A stretch of 64,000 nt of DNA from Shewanella litorisediminis (GCF_016834455.1 NZ_CP069213.1:1798501-1862500); one strand, 5' to 3'; positions 45,790 to 56,067 are shown, numbered from the stretch's first letter. The notes: generated by a model not told the origin, from the letters alone. Made by a program: numbers and translations.

Positions 45790-47196
45790 ATGGCAAGAGT
45801 CTTTTGGATTTGCTTATTGTGCTTGGTTACGACAGCAGCATTAGGCGCTGAGGCGGCTTACAGCCGTCAGTTGATGCGGGACCAGGCCAGTTTGTTGATT
45901 TTGGCTGAACCCTCTCTCGAGGGGGAACTAAGCCCCTTGATGCGTAATTTCGACACTGACAGCAAGTCGCTGGAGCAGGACTATCTCAGGCTGAAAAACG
46001 CCTGGCGCCAGCTTGGTATGCACCCAAATCAGGGACGCCTTGACGAGGGGGGTAACACATACGGGATAGCCGAATCGGCTCATCATCAAAATGCAACACA
46101 GGATCTCAACTCAAGATTGATAGCCCTTGAGCCCAACGACCGATTTCTCACTACCATGAACCGGCTGCGGCACTTGCTTTGGTTAGCCGATCAGCCTTGG
46201 CAGCCCATAGTGCTGAATGGTTTGCTCAGACCCGGTGATTCTCATACTGAGGTGGCGGCAATTGCTGAGCGGCTATGGCTATTGGGGGATATGGATACTG
46301 AGCCTCAGCTTGTATCCCCACGGTACGATGATGAAGTGGCACAGGGTGTGCGGGCATTTCAGCGGCGTCATGGGCTCAAGCAAGATGCGGTTATTGGCCC
46401 CAAAACACTCTATTGGCTGAACCTTTCACCCGAGGCAAGGGCCGCGCGGCTTGCAAAAGACTATTTACTGCAAAGTCGTGAGCGGCAAGCTCTGCCACCT
46501 ACCTATGTGTTGGTTAATATCCCCGCCTTTGATTTGGAGCTGGTTGATAATGGCGAGGCGCTGATGCATTCCCGGGTGATTGTTGGTAAACCCAGTCGTA
46601 AAACTCCCTTTATTCAGAGCGAGATAAGTGCCGTTGTGGTGAATCCGTCCTGGCGGGTTCCGAGGCGCCTAATGCGCCTTGATGTGCTGCCAAAGGTACG
46701 TAAAGACGGCGGCTATCTTGCTCGTAAGGGCTTTATCGTCTGGAGCCGTGAAGGTGAAGAAGTAAAAGAGACGGACGACTATTTCCAAAGCGCGGCAGCC
46801 GGCAAATTCCCCTATCTATTGGAGCAGCGTCCCGGTCCGGACAATGCATTGGGGCGGTTTAAATTACACTTTGCCAATGATGATAATGTCTATCTGCACG
46901 ATACCCCGGATAAGCATTTGTTTGATGAATCGATGCGGGCATTGTCTTCGGGGTGTGTCAGGGTCGAAAAAATCAACGAATTGTCTGCCTGGCTTGCCGA
47001 TGGACGCTTGGCCGATCCCCGCCGCTGGCAGCAAAGCCTGCAAACTCCCCAAACCACCCGCTGGTTTACCCTTAAGGAACGGCTACCGGTTCACTTCGTC
47101 TACTGGACCAGCTGGGTCGACGCCGAAGGCAAGGCGCAATTCAGAGAAGACATCTACGGATTTGCGCAAAATAATCAAATTCTTGCTGCCAAATAG
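45790..47196 (+). CDS. ldtD: L,D-transpeptidase, LdtD (YcbB)-like
   Basis: This 468-residue exported enzyme should form 3-3 cross-links in peptidoglycan. The order is a signal peptide (residues 1-19), an N-terminal helical domain, a peptidoglycan-binding domain (about 165-215, VAQGVRAFQRRHGLKQDAVIG), and a YkuD catalytic domain (about 238-410). The active-site motif is visible: H370 in LHDTPDKHLF and C389 in SSGCVRVE. It is shorter than E. coli LdtD (615). AGGAG precedes ATG 45790. mepK follows after 145 bases, as in E. coli (ycbB-ycbK). Confidence 0.9.
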   Translation: MARVFWICLLCLVTTAALGAEAAYSRQLMRDQASLLILAEPSLEGELSPLMRNFDTDSKSLEQDYLRLKNAWRQLGMHPNQGRLDEGGNTYGIAESAHHQNATQDLNSRLIALEPNDRFLTTMNRLRHLLWLADQPWQPIVLNGLLRPGDSHTEVAAIAERLWLLGDMDTEPQLVSPRYDDEVAQGVRAFQRRHGLKQDAVIGPKTLYWLNLSPEARAARLAKDYLLQSRERQALPPTYVLVNIPAFDLELVDNGEALMHSRVIVGKPSRKTPFIQSEISAVVVNPSWRVPRRLMRLDVLPKVRKDGGYLARKGFIVWSREGEEVKETDDYFQSAAAGKFPYLLEQRPGPDNALGRFKLHFANDDNVYLHDTPDKHLFDESMRALSSGCVRVEKINELSAWLADGRLADPRRWQQSLQTPQTTRWFTLKERLPVHFVYWTSWVDAEGKAQFREDIYGFAQNNQILAAK

Positions 47197-47341
47197 CCTC
47201 AAATAATCAAAAATAACTGCTGTTTTCGAACGGGTTGAATTTTGATCCCGGTCATACTTTATGCGTCAGAAAGCTTGATCATATAAGCCTTTCGTTATAT
47301 TTTCTGGCTGTTTTGACCAAAAACAATACAAAGGTGACTGA

Positions 47342-47890
47342 GTGACAAATTTCTCTCCTGCTCGCAGGCAGTTAATGCTTGGGCTGGGAAGCATGGCAAT
47401 GTTTTCTGTAATTTCATCGCCGGCAATGGCCAGCCGGTCTACTCAAGGCAGCAGGATGCTGAGTATGTTTAACCGCCATACCCAGGAAGAAGGCAAGGGA
47501 GCTTACTGGGTCGATGGTAAATATCAAAAAGAGATTTTGACGGACTTTGATCATCTTTTGCGTGATCACCGCGCAAATGTTGCTGCACCAATGGATAAGC
47601 GATTGTATGACCTGCTGTTTCATTTACAGGAAAACCTAAAAACCCAGGATACAATCCACATTATTTCCGGTTACCGTTCACCGCAAACCAATGCCAAACT
47701 GGCCAATAAAAGTGGTGGTGTGGCCAAGAAAAGCCTGCACATGGAAGGCAAAGCTATAGACATCGCTATCCCGGGGATCCGTTTGGATAGACTGAGAGAC
47801 GCCGCCAAAGAGCTTAAGCTGGGTGGAGTTGGTTACTATCCCCAGTCGGGTTTTGTGCATGTGGATGTGGGGCGTGTGCGCAGCTGGTAA
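47342..47890 (+). CDS. mepK: Murein endopeptidase MepK (YcbK)
   Basis: This 182-residue exported enzyme cleaves peptidoglycan cross-links, including the 3-3 links made by L,D-transpeptidases such as the upstream product. The N-terminus has a twin-arginine-like ARRQLMLGLG followed by a hydrophobic stretch ending AMA near residue 30. The zinc ligands H133 (KSLHMEGKAID), D140 and H173 (FVHVDVG) are at the same numbers as in E. coli MepK. Translation starts at GTG 47342 with AAGGTGA upstream. The 3' end overlaps a convergent reading frame by 77 bases. Confidence 0.93.
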   Translation: MTNFSPARRQLMLGLGSMAMFSVISSPAMASRSTQGSRMLSMFNRHTQEEGKGAYWVDGKYQKEILTDFDHLLRDHRANVAAPMDKRLYDLLFHLQENLKTQDTIHIISGYRSPQTNAKLANKSGGVAKKSLHMEGKAIDIAIPGIRLDRLRDAAKELKLGGVGYYPQSGFVHVDVGRVRSW

Positions 47891-48251
47891 CGCTTTTACA
47901 CCAGGCATCCAGTTCGCTCAGCAGCACTGCATAGTCTGATAACAGGGAGCAACATCCGGTCCTGAGGCCTGATTGCTCCCTGTTCATTTGCCAGTCTGAC
48001 AAGGTTGCCGCGAGTCTGCAGTAAAATTGGCGCAGTGATGAGGGTCTGTTTCTGCCCGCCAAACGACTGGTCAGGCTGTCGAGCTCCCCTGTACAGGCGA
48101 TAGCTTCGGCCAAGAGCAAATCCATGGTGTCATTGGTAATCACCAAGGTGTCAAACTTGTACTCCAACCGATTCATTAAGGCATCCAACAAATAAAAGCT
48201 GCCTTGCCACTGACGCATTAAATCGTTGACGCCAGTATTATTTGTGACCAT
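47814..48251 (-). CDS. Uncharacterised 145-residue protein
   Basis: I do not recognise this protein. It is mostly helical by composition, soluble, without signal peptide or membrane segment, and has a Cys/His-rich C-terminus (SCAHAPHPHAQ) that overlaps mepK. ATG 48251 has GGAG seven bases upstream, which supports it being a real gene, and a CRP-like site lies 56 bases before its start. The tail coded within the mepK overlap is atypical, so the frame could have been extended by loss of an earlier stop. Confidence 0.6.
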   Translation of the reverse strand: MVTNNTGVNDLMRQWQGSFYLLDALMNRLEYKFDTLVITNDTMDLLLAEAIACTGELDSLTSRLAGRNRPSSLRQFYCRLAATLSDWQMNREQSGLRTGCCSLLSDYAVLLSELDAWCKSVTSCAHAPHPHAQNPTGDSNQLHPA

Positions 48252-48306
48252 GGTGAGTCTCCAGAAGCCAATCCGTTGCAGCGTAGCAGTGGTGCTCTGG
48301 ATGAAA

Positions 48307-48322
48307 TGTGAGCAAGATCACG
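48307..48322. promoter_or_regulatory. CRP-like site between the 145-residue gene and rplY
   Basis: TGTGA-GCAAGA-TCACG differs from the CRP consensus TGTGA-N6-TCACA at one base. It lies in the divergent intergenic region, 56 bases before the minus-strand gene and 97 bases before the rplY -35, so it most likely serves the former. Confidence 0.55.
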
Positions 48323-48418
48323 GACCAACTCTTGGTAACCATAAGATTTTCCCTGCAGTTACAATTGCAAACTTTGTTTAGCAATTTGGTTGCCCTGCAG
48401 CCAAAGTACAGTCTTGCC

Positions 48419-48447
48419 TTGCCCGGTGCGGGTGGCTGTGTTAGTAT
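48419..48447 (+). promoter_or_regulatory. Promoter of rplY
   Basis: TTGCCC (48419-48424), a 17-base spacer and TAGTAT (48442-48447), followed by a GCGCGCGC discriminator typical of growth-rate-controlled promoters. Confidence 0.7.
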
Positions 48448-48536
48448 GCGCGCGCTTCGTGTTTGACGGAGCCAGTGTGATTTGGTTGGTCGAAAATCAA
48501 TTTGCGCTGTAACTTTCTGATATGAGTGATGAAAAC

Positions 48537-48824
48537 ATGTCTTACACTATTCCTGCACAAACCCGCACTGAGATCGGGAAAGGTTCGAGCCGCCGCCTGC
48601 GTCGTGAGGGTAAAGTTCCTGCTGTTATTTACGGTGTTGGCAAAGAGCCAGTATCCATCGTTTTTGACCACAAGGACATCATCAACATCCAGGCTAACGC
48701 TGACTTCTACACCAGCGTTCTGACCATCGTTCTGGACGGCAAAGAAGTAAACGTACGCGCTCAGGCTATGCAGCGTCACGTATTCAAGCCAATGATTGAC
48801 CACGTAGACTTCGTTTACGCTTAA
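48537..48824 (+). CDS. rplY: 50S ribosomal protein L25
   Basis: This 95-residue short-form L25 binds 5S rRNA in the large subunit. The sequence ([24 protein letters not shown], central [10 protein letters not shown], end HVDFVYA) matches the family along its length. ATG 48537 gives the standard MSYT start known from Shewanella; an in-frame ATG at 48522 would add five residues. A strong terminator follows. Confidence 0.96.
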   Translation: MSYTIPAQTRTEIGKGSSRRLRREGKVPAVIYGVGKEPVSIVFDHKDIINIQANADFYTSVLTIVLDGKEVNVRAQAMQRHVFKPMIDHVDFVYA

Positions 48825-48841
48825 TCATTAAGCTTTGCCGG

Positions 48842-48868
48842 AAAAAGCGCCCAATGGGCGCTTTTTTT
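48842..48868 (+). terminator. Rho-independent terminator after rplY
   Basis: The stem AAAAAGCGCCC pairs with GGGCGCTTTTT around AAT. Confidence 0.93.
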
Positions 48869-49045
48869 GTGCCCGCAGTGCTGATAGCTGTGCTCATATT
48901 TCAACAAGCGCCGGTGATGTATCGCCTGTGAATCGCTGTGGCAGGGTGTGATGAGTCGCCATGATGGCAACGGGTATGGGCTACGGGTATGGCAGCGTGG
49001 CAACGCTGAGGCCGCCACGCTATCTTCTGAGCACCCAGACCAAGG

Positions 49046-52000
49046 CTAGAGATCGAAACTGTAATAGATATCCAGCGACTGGCCAACGGTACCCGACACA
49101 GTTTCCAAATACAGCTGCGAAAGCAGGTAATAGCGCACTGTCATTTCATAGCCCGGGTTGAACACACCCACGCCATACTTCACCATCAGGTTTTCACCTA
49201 TGTAGCCGCTGATGGCAACCCGGCCGTCATCATTTGCATCAAGTTGCACATTGGAGAAGCCAAATTTTTCTACCAGAGAGGTGGCCGTGCTGCCAATGTT
49301 GCTCATAGCACCTCCGGAAAGTGATGAGCCAAGTGAGAGTGCGGCGCCTACCATCAGCGCGTTGTTATCGCCACTGTCATTGCTTGCAAAGCTTTTGCCT
49401 TTCAGTATGTAAGACAGGATTTCCGCTTGCTCTTTCGACGGATTGGAGAAGAGGGTAACCGCTGGCGCCATACCTGTGCCGGTTATTCTGACACCGGCAA
49501 CCAAATCCTCATCTTTTATCTCTCGGATGGCTTCGATATTGAGGTTGGGCAGCTGTGGCGGGCCAACAAACTGAACTTCCCCCTTGGGGATCTTCAGAGT
49601 TTGGCTCATAAATTTGTAGCTGCCACTGAGCACCTTGACGTCACCAAAGAGTAAAGGTGGCTTAAAGGCTTGTTGCTGTAATCGCAGGGTTCCATCGAGC
49701 CGTCCCTTAAGGCCCATGCCTTCAATTTTCACCTGATCGCCCACCCGGATATTGAGATCGGCCGTAACGCCATAGGGGCTGGTTTTTTGCCCTCCATCTG
49801 CGATGGAGTCATCAAATACCACATCGGGGGATATGGCAACCCCGCCTTCTGCCAACTGCAGTATCTTGATGTTGCCGGAGGGAATACTGACACCCCCTTT
49901 TAAATCCAAGTTGGTGGTATCAAAGGTCAGTGTCAGATCTGGCGATATATAGAGTAGAGCCATTGGTGGCACTATCATGGCGAGTTTGTCGCCTTTGACG
50001 GCCAACTCGCCGCTGAACTGCCCATCGGGCCAGGCGAGGGTACCGTTAACGCCACCCTTGCCATCGCCCATGAGCCAGCTGCCATTGAGTGTGGCTTGCT
50101 GGCCTGCGAAGGCCATCAGCATGTCAACATCGCTTACCAGTGTCGGATTGGCACTGGCAGAAAATGCGCCTTTGGCGAGCGCCAGCTTGCCACTGACCTC
50201 AGGCGCCATCAAACTCCCGGCAAGGGTAAGTTCGCTGCTTATTTCGCCTTCCAGGGTATCGAATTGGGGTAAAAACTCTCTCAGGGCATCGAGTTTGATA
50301 CGCTCAAGATTGATATAACCGCTCAGCGTCCGTTCAGGCGTGACTGCAACTTCGATACGGCTGTCCAGCGTTGCAAGTCGGGAGGAACGCAGGCTCAGTT
50401 CTGCCATCAGAGTTTCAGGATTGAGCGTGGCTTTTGCAGACAGAGCTTCAAAGCCCAACTCCACCAGACTGCCGTTTGGTCGTAACAGTGTGAACAGTCC
50501 AGGATCAAATATCAGGCTCAGCTCGCCGGACGGTTTTTGCTTGGGGCTCCAATCAATGGTGGCGTCGAGGCGGGCATGGCCTTTCCAATCCATGTTATTT
50601 GGAAGCAGTTTATCTATGATGGCGCCGGGCTCTCCCCGGAAACTGATGGCCACATCGCCAGTACTGCCAAGGGTGGCCGGCTTTGTCAGGCACAGGGCGT
50701 TGTCACCCTGGCTGAAGCAGGTCTCACCCAGGGTGCCGCTGTTAGTAGCTAATTGCCAGTTAAGCTGCATATCCTCGTATAAGGTCCAATTACCAAATTC
50801 TGTGCCGAGATCAAACCGGGTCATGCGCGCTGTGACTTGCTGCGTTTTTTCGTTGAACTGGCTTTCCACCACTGTGTCGAGCCGGATATCGCCAAAGCTA
50901 TCTGCTCGAAGACGCTGTTTGGTGATATCGCCCTTGGCGCCCAGGGTAACCGTGTCGAGTTTGCGGCCGCCGAGGTTTAAGTGAGTACCTTTTACAGACA
51001 GGGCAAATTCATGTTTGGCGAACGGTTGGTATAAGCCCTTTATTGACAGTGACTCAAGCTGGGTTGTACCAAATTGAATCTCATCGCCCTGGGCTTTAAG
51101 GTTAACCAGGGGATCCTGATTAGTGCCACTGACATCAAGATTGGCCACCAACTCGCCGCTAAGCCCTTCAGTGAGCAGCGATAAGTCCGGCGCTGAGATA
51201 TCGCCTTGCAGATCCCAGTTATCTTCCACATTGCCGTTGAGGGTGAGTTCGGCGCCCATTGCGCTTAATAAAAAGTCGCTGGCACTGATATGCAGCTTAT
51301 CGTTAACCGTCACGTTGCCTGTCAGGGTAAGGGGAAAGCCTTCCAGTTCACCCCGAATATCAGTCTGAGAAACGCTGATCTGCCACTGCTCTTTAAAGCT
51401 GCCTTCTGTGTCAAAGACGCCATCCAGACTTCCGGAGGGTAAGGTTACACTCTCTGGCAAGATAAGGGCTGAGGGGGTAAGTTTTTCAAAGCTGACAGCG
51501 GCTTGCCAGCGAAGTCCGTCGGCATAATTCAGTGTGCCGCTTAAATGAATATCTCCGGGTTCACCCGATAGGTTCACTTCACTTATCTCGATGGCTTGGT
51601 CCTGATGATTAAAGGCGGAGGCGAGCGAAAGCGGGTTGTGATATGGCGTGATAACCATGCCGTTAACCGTGGCGGTTTGGGCGTTCAGGTTGCCGCTGGA
51701 AACCAATGAGAGATCCTGAGCCTGGTATTGAGGTGACTGCAATGGCCAACCCACATTCGTCTTGCTCAGGGTCAGCGAGAAGGGTAACTCTGGGTTTAAC
51801 AGCGCGGCCTCGGCATCAAGCTCGAAATCCAGGGTACCTTTGCCCTGCGCCTTGACAATCAACTGCGTCAAACTGCCGTTGAGGTCGAGTTGCAATTGCT
51901 GCTCGCCGATATCGGGGAAACGAGAGGGCGAGTGGGTGGTGGCGTGAAGTGTGAGCGCCATGGGATAGTCTGCGGACAAATTCACCGTGCCTTTAAGCTC

Positions 52001-52969
52001 TAATTCGGCTTCGGGATGTTCCAGAATCAGTTCATGCACAGTCAGTGCGCTGCCGTCGAAATCAGCTCCCAACAGCAGATGGCTTATGACTTCCTCTTCG
52101 CCCAGTATAGCGAGTTGGGTATCGGTCAGTTCGGCCTTTTGCAATTGCAGGTTCATTGGCAAGGCGATGGTCGGCAAATTGGCAAGGGGCCAGTGCTGCT
52201 GCTTTGGCTCTAAGCTGTGTTTCTCCCCGGTGCCGCCCGTTTGTGTGCTGCCCGGTTGCACTGCGCTATCCGCAAGCGTGTTATTCACGGTTTGGGGAAC
52301 GCCTTGCGCTGGCGTATCTGCCTCTTGCGCTGCGGGGATAGACACACGTAAGCCACGGCTTTGTAACTCATTCACCTCTAACCCGTCTGCCTGCCAGCTT
52401 GCGGCCGCCATCAGGTAGTCGGCGCCGAATCGCATGGTATCGACGCGCACATCGACTTCGGTTAACTGCGCCTTATCCAGGGATATGGTTAAGGGTAAAA
52501 CCAGCTTTTCATGGGCGGGCGAGGGCTCGCTGTCGCCTTTGGGAAGTTTGTCCGTTTCTATCAGCACGGAAACGCCATCGAGGGACAGGTTATGCACACA
52601 CACGTCATTGGCGAGAAGGCAAGACGGCTTCCATTCCAGCAGTAGTTCTTTGCCTTCAACGGCAATGCCATCCATGGACCAATTGATATTGCTCAGAGCC
52701 AGGTCGCGGTTAATACTGCCGCTCAAATAATCCGCGCTGAAATTGGGTACCAGGCTGGTGGCAAGCCCCACGGCAATCCGTGCGCCAAAGGGGGTGCCCA
52801 GCAACAGGGCCAGTATGACAAGCACAAGCAGCGGTATGTAAACCAATAACCGGGTAATGAGCTTGAACAGCGGCCAGGGGTGGTACCACCGCAGGGTCTT
52901 TGCCAGATTCTCGGGCGTACCGGGAATACCGGAATTCTCGGGTGGGGTTTGGGTCATATTCTGGCTCAT
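49046..52969 (-). CDS. tamB: Translocation and assembly module subunit TamB
   Basis: TamB spans the periplasm from an N-terminal inner-membrane anchor (about residues 36-65, LLVYIPLLVLVILALLLG) and forms a hydrophobic beta-helical groove that carries phospholipids and helps outer-membrane protein assembly. The 1307 residues are dominated by short amphipathic beta-strands, with the conserved TamB/DUF490 C-terminal domain over about the last 350 residues. Its ATG overlaps the tamA stop as ATGA, so the two are translationally coupled. A polar insert rich in Pro, Gln and Thr lies near residues 215-255. Confidence 0.95.
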   Translation of the reverse strand: MSQNMTQTPPENSGIPGTPENLAKTLRWYHPWPLFKLITRLLVYIPLLVLVILALLLGTPFGARIAVGLATSLVPNFSADYLSGSINRDLALSNINWSMDGIAVEGKELLLEWKPSCLLANDVCVHNLSLDGVSVLIETDKLPKGDSEPSPAHEKLVLPLTISLDKAQLTEVDVRVDTMRFGADYLMAAASWQADGLEVNELQSRGLRVSIPAAQEADTPAQGVPQTVNNTLADSAVQPGSTQTGGTGEKHSLEPKQQHWPLANLPTIALPMNLQLQKAELTDTQLAILGEEEVISHLLLGADFDGSALTVHELILEHPEAELELKGTVNLSADYPMALTLHATTHSPSRFPDIGEQQLQLDLNGSLTQLIVKAQGKGTLDFELDAEAALLNPELPFSLTLSKTNVGWPLQSPQYQAQDLSLVSSGNLNAQTATVNGMVITPYHNPLSLASAFNHQDQAIEISEVNLSGEPGDIHLSGTLNYADGLRWQAAVSFEKLTPSALILPESVTLPSGSLDGVFDTEGSFKEQWQISVSQTDIRGELEGFPLTLTGNVTVNDKLHISASDFLLSAMGAELTLNGNVEDNWDLQGDISAPDLSLLTEGLSGELVANLDVSGTNQDPLVNLKAQGDEIQFGTTQLESLSIKGLYQPFAKHEFALSVKGTHLNLGGRKLDTVTLGAKGDITKQRLRADSFGDIRLDTVVESQFNEKTQQVTARMTRFDLGTEFGNWTLYEDMQLNWQLATNSGTLGETCFSQGDNALCLTKPATLGSTGDVAISFRGEPGAIIDKLLPNNMDWKGHARLDATIDWSPKQKPSGELSLIFDPGLFTLLRPNGSLVELGFEALSAKATLNPETLMAELSLRSSRLATLDSRIEVAVTPERTLSGYINLERIKLDALREFLPQFDTLEGEISSELTLAGSLMAPEVSGKLALAKGAFSASANPTLVSDVDMLMAFAGQQATLNGSWLMGDGKGGVNGTLAWPDGQFSGELAVKGDKLAMIVPPMALLYISPDLTLTFDTTNLDLKGGVSIPSGNIKILQLAEGGVAISPDVVFDDSIADGGQKTSPYGVTADLNIRVGDQVKIEGMGLKGRLDGTLRLQQQAFKPPLLFGDVKVLSGSYKFMSQTLKIPKGEVQFVGPPQLPNLNIEAIREIKDEDLVAGVRITGTGMAPAVTLFSNPSKEQAEILSYILKGKSFASNDSGDNNALMVGAALSLGSSLSGGAMSNIGSTATSLVEKFGFSNVQLDANDDGRVAISGYIGENLMVKYGVGVFNPGYEMTVRYYLLSQLYLETVSGTVGQSLDIYYSFDL

Positions 52970-54840
52970 AATTCGCTACCCATGGTCAGGTGGATTCGCC
53001 ATGAGCGCTCCAGCGTATCGGTTTCAGTCAGGCCAACACCCAAGTCGAGCTTGATGGGGCCTATGGGAGAGATCCAGTGGACTCCACCACCAACTGATAC
53101 CACGGGTTCAAACTGTTCCTTATCAAACGCATTACCTGCATCCACAAAGGAGCCCAAACGCCAGGTCGGCGTCAGATAATATTGATATTCAAGGCTGCCG
53201 ACTGCGAGGTAGCGGCCCCCTATGACTTCGCGGGCGATTTGGCCATCATCATTGGTGAACTCGATATAGGGCCCAATTTCCTGAAACGCGTAGCCGCGGA
53301 TACTCTGATCGCCGCCGGTGAAGTACCTCAGTGAAGGCGGTACCAACGCCAGGTCCCCGTCGTTCACCAGATTCAAGCCAAAATCGGCCCTGGCAACCAC
53401 ACGGTGTTTGCTAAAGAAGGTGTCTATCCATTTGAATTTGGCCTGAAAGCGGGTCAGGCGGGTGGCTGAGCCCAGGGCCGGATCGGCATAATCAACACTG
53501 TAGGAATGCCGATAACCCCACTTGGGGTCGAGAGTCGCATCCCCCCTGACCGTATTGGACAGGCTAAAACCTGCCAGCAGGAAAGAAGGCGAATAATCTG
53601 TATCAAACTGGGTATAGCTCTCACGGATATAATCCAGCGAGTACCCCATCAACCAGCCATCGGCAAGTGACTGCTGTCTGAGCACCCCCAGCAACTGTTT
53701 ACTGGACTCCAACTGACCTGTGTTTCTGAAGTCCAGCGCCTCAGGGTCATACACCTGAGTTACACCGTATTTATCCCGCAACAGCCCCAGCCTCAGTTTT
53801 AACTGATCGTCCAGCGGATGGGTGAGGGGGATGGTATAGGTAGTTAAAAACTTTGGCCTGTCAGGGGACCATTCGATGCTGGTTTCCTGGGAATGGCCGT
53901 GGCTGTTGATTTGTGGCGTGCGCCAGGTCACCCTGACTCTGGGCTCGAATGTGCTGTCGCTGCTTGAGCCGATGTCTGCCCCCAAGCCGAGTTCAATGGA
54001 GTGATTCGGTCGGTTTTCCAGCTCAACTTTTATGGGAACTTCCCCGTTTTGAGCTTTGTCGATTAGAGGGAGAACCTTGGTAGAGCGAAAATAACCGGTT
54101 TCCTGCAAGCGGCTGTTCAGTGCTGAAAGCCGCTTTGTTGCATAGGGGCTTTGGTGTTTAAAGGGAATGAGCTTGTCTAGAAACCCCTCATCCAGGGTAT
54201 CGCCTTCAAAGCTAACATCACCGAGGCGGTAACGGTCGCTGGAATCAAAATGCAGGCTGATGGTGGCGCGGTTCTCATCACGGTTTACCCGGATTTCTGC
54301 TTTGGTGTACTTGCTGTCAAAATAGCCGCGGGACAGGGCTAATGCACTCAGCTCGGCCTTATGGGTTTCATAAATACCATGATTGAGAATCTCACCCGGC
54401 TTGAGGTTTACACCGTCAAGCCATTTGTTAAAAGTCGCGTCATTGAGCATTTCACCGGCAAAGCGAATGTCCACCCAATCTATCCGGGTTGGTTCACCCG
54501 GAGTGACCGTCAGCTGCAGCTCCCAGGGACCTTTATCCGGGCGACTCAGTTTTTGGCTGAGTTCACCATGGTAGTAGCCAACAGACTGCAGCGCATCGTC
54601 AACACCGTCTTGAACATTAAACAGGAATGCACGCCTTTGCTCCTGGGATTCCGGCAAGGAGCCCAGGTGAGCAAGGATATTTTTTTCGAGCGCTTCATCC
54701 ACGCCGCTGACGTTTATCCGCAGTAAAGGATCGCTGTCTGCGTTGACCTGCATGGGGCCAATTAAGGTGGCGGCTGTGAGAATACTTAAAAAATTCGCTT
54801 TCAAAGGCGCAAAAGTCCCGGGTTGCAGTTGTTGCTCCAT
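52966..54840 (-). CDS. tamA: Translocation and assembly module subunit TamA
   Basis: This 624-residue Omp85-family outer-membrane protein works with TamB. The N-terminus has a hydrophobic signal segment (about 16-34, before NADSD), preceded by an unusually long 15-residue polar head. Three POTRA domains follow (about 38-280), then the 16-strand barrel, with the family GDQSIRGY motif (about 500-507) and a C-terminal strand of the BamA type. The start has a poor ribosome binding site, so a slightly different start is possible. It is divergent from the isoaspartyl peptidase gene. Confidence 0.95.
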   Translation of the reverse strand: MEQQLQPGTFAPLKANFLSILTAATLIGPMQVNADSDPLLRINVSGVDEALEKNILAHLGSLPESQEQRRAFLFNVQDGVDDALQSVGYYHGELSQKLSRPDKGPWELQLTVTPGEPTRIDWVDIRFAGEMLNDATFNKWLDGVNLKPGEILNHGIYETHKAELSALALSRGYFDSKYTKAEIRVNRDENRATISLHFDSSDRYRLGDVSFEGDTLDEGFLDKLIPFKHQSPYATKRLSALNSRLQETGYFRSTKVLPLIDKAQNGEVPIKVELENRPNHSIELGLGADIGSSSDSTFEPRVRVTWRTPQINSHGHSQETSIEWSPDRPKFLTTYTIPLTHPLDDQLKLRLGLLRDKYGVTQVYDPEALDFRNTGQLESSKQLLGVLRQQSLADGWLMGYSLDYIRESYTQFDTDYSPSFLLAGFSLSNTVRGDATLDPKWGYRHSYSVDYADPALGSATRLTRFQAKFKWIDTFFSKHRVVARADFGLNLVNDGDLALVPPSLRYFTGGDQSIRGYAFQEIGPYIEFTNDDGQIAREVIGGRYLAVGSLEYQYYLTPTWRLGSFVDAGNAFDKEQFEPVVSVGGGVHWISPIGPIKLDLGVGLTETDTLERSWRIHLTMGSEL

Positions 54841-54946
54841 TGGGTTTTATTGTCGCTGTATCCGGCATGCCCGGCAAGGTGGGATTGTGTTTGGTGCGCG
54901 AAATCGTTAAAAAGAACACACAGTTGTCACACTAAAGCAGAATAAG

Positions 54947-55981
54947 ATGAACAAATACCCCGCCATATTCACCGCCCTTTTTAGTCTTGGAGTAGCCATG
55001 TCCCCGGCGTCAGCGCAAGAGAATCCTTTCGGCATTGCCATTCACGGCGGGGCCGGCACCATATCCAAGGCCAAGCTCACCGAAGAGCAGGAGCAGGCGT
55101 ACCGCGACAAACTGGAAGAAGCCGTTAACGCCGGTCATAAAATTCTGGCAAAAGGTGGCGACAGTCTCGATGCGGTCAAGGCTGCCATCAATATTCTTGA
55201 AGACAGTCCGCTGTTTAATGCCGGTATGGGCGCCGTATACACCTTCGACGGTACCCATGAACTCGATGCCTCCATCATGGATGGAAATACCATGAATGCC
55301 GGTGCCGTGGCCGGTGTTAAGCACATTAAAAATCCCATTGATTTGGCATTAATGGTGATGAATAAATCTGATCACGTAATGCTGTCTGGTGTGGGGGCTG
55401 AAGAATTTGCCCTGACACAGGGGATGCCTTTGGTGCCGGCCAATACCTTTGATACCGACAGCCGTTACCGGCAGCTCCTGGACGCCAAAGCGAAAATCAA
55501 TGCCGCCGAAAGCGCCGCCAAAGATTTTCATGCATCGGCCACGAGTCTGGATCTGGATTACAAGTTTGGCACTGTGGGCGCGGTCGCCCTGGATAAAAAC
55601 GGCAATCTGGCGGCCGGGACCTCGACCGGAGGAATGACCGCCAAGCGTTTTGGCCGTATCGGCGACTCGCCGGTTATCGGGGCAGGCACCTATGCCGAGA
55701 ATGGTGTATGCGCGGTTTCTGCCACGGGGCATGGTGAATACTTCATCCGCTATCACGTGGCCGCCGACATTTGTGCCCGGATGAAGTATCAGCAAAAGAA
55801 CGTTATCCAGGCGTCTGATGAGGTGATTAACCAGCGCTTGGTGGAGGCTGGCGGCAGTGGTGGCATTATCGCCATCGATGCCCAGGGCAATGTGGCTACA
55901 CCTTTCAATACCGAAGGCATGTACCGCGCCAGCCGGGTAAATAAAGACGAGCCATTAATTATGATCTGGCGTGACAAATAA
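54947..55981 (+). CDS. Isoaspartyl peptidase/L-asparaginase (plant-type Ntn hydrolase)
   Basis: This 344-residue enzyme of the IaaA/type-2 asparaginase family is made as a precursor that cleaves itself to expose a catalytic Thr. The cleavage site is GTVGAVALD with T209. FGIAIHGGAG near 28-37 and NAGMGAVYTFDG near 89-100 are family motifs. A signal peptide (residues 1-23, ending SAQ) shows that it is exported. It should hydrolyse beta-aspartyl peptides or asparagine in the periplasm. It stands alone, divergent from tamA. Confidence 0.93.
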   Translation: MNKYPAIFTALFSLGVAMSPASAQENPFGIAIHGGAGTISKAKLTEEQEQAYRDKLEEAVNAGHKILAKGGDSLDAVKAAINILEDSPLFNAGMGAVYTFDGTHELDASIMDGNTMNAGAVAGVKHIKNPIDLALMVMNKSDHVMLSGVGAEEFALTQGMPLVPANTFDTDSRYRQLLDAKAKINAAESAAKDFHASATSLDLDYKFGTVGAVALDKNGNLAAGTSTGGMTAKRFGRIGDSPVIGAGTYAENGVCAVSATGHGEYFIRYHVAADICARMKYQQKNVIQASDEVINQRLVEAGGSGGIIAIDAQGNVATPFNTEGMYRASRVNKDEPLIMIWRDK

Positions 55982-56067
55982 CAGATTGAGGCAATCGAAA
56001 CCATTGGCAGGCAATCACCGCAGTTCTTTCCTACACTTGGAAGTGTAACAACTGACAGGGGAATGCA

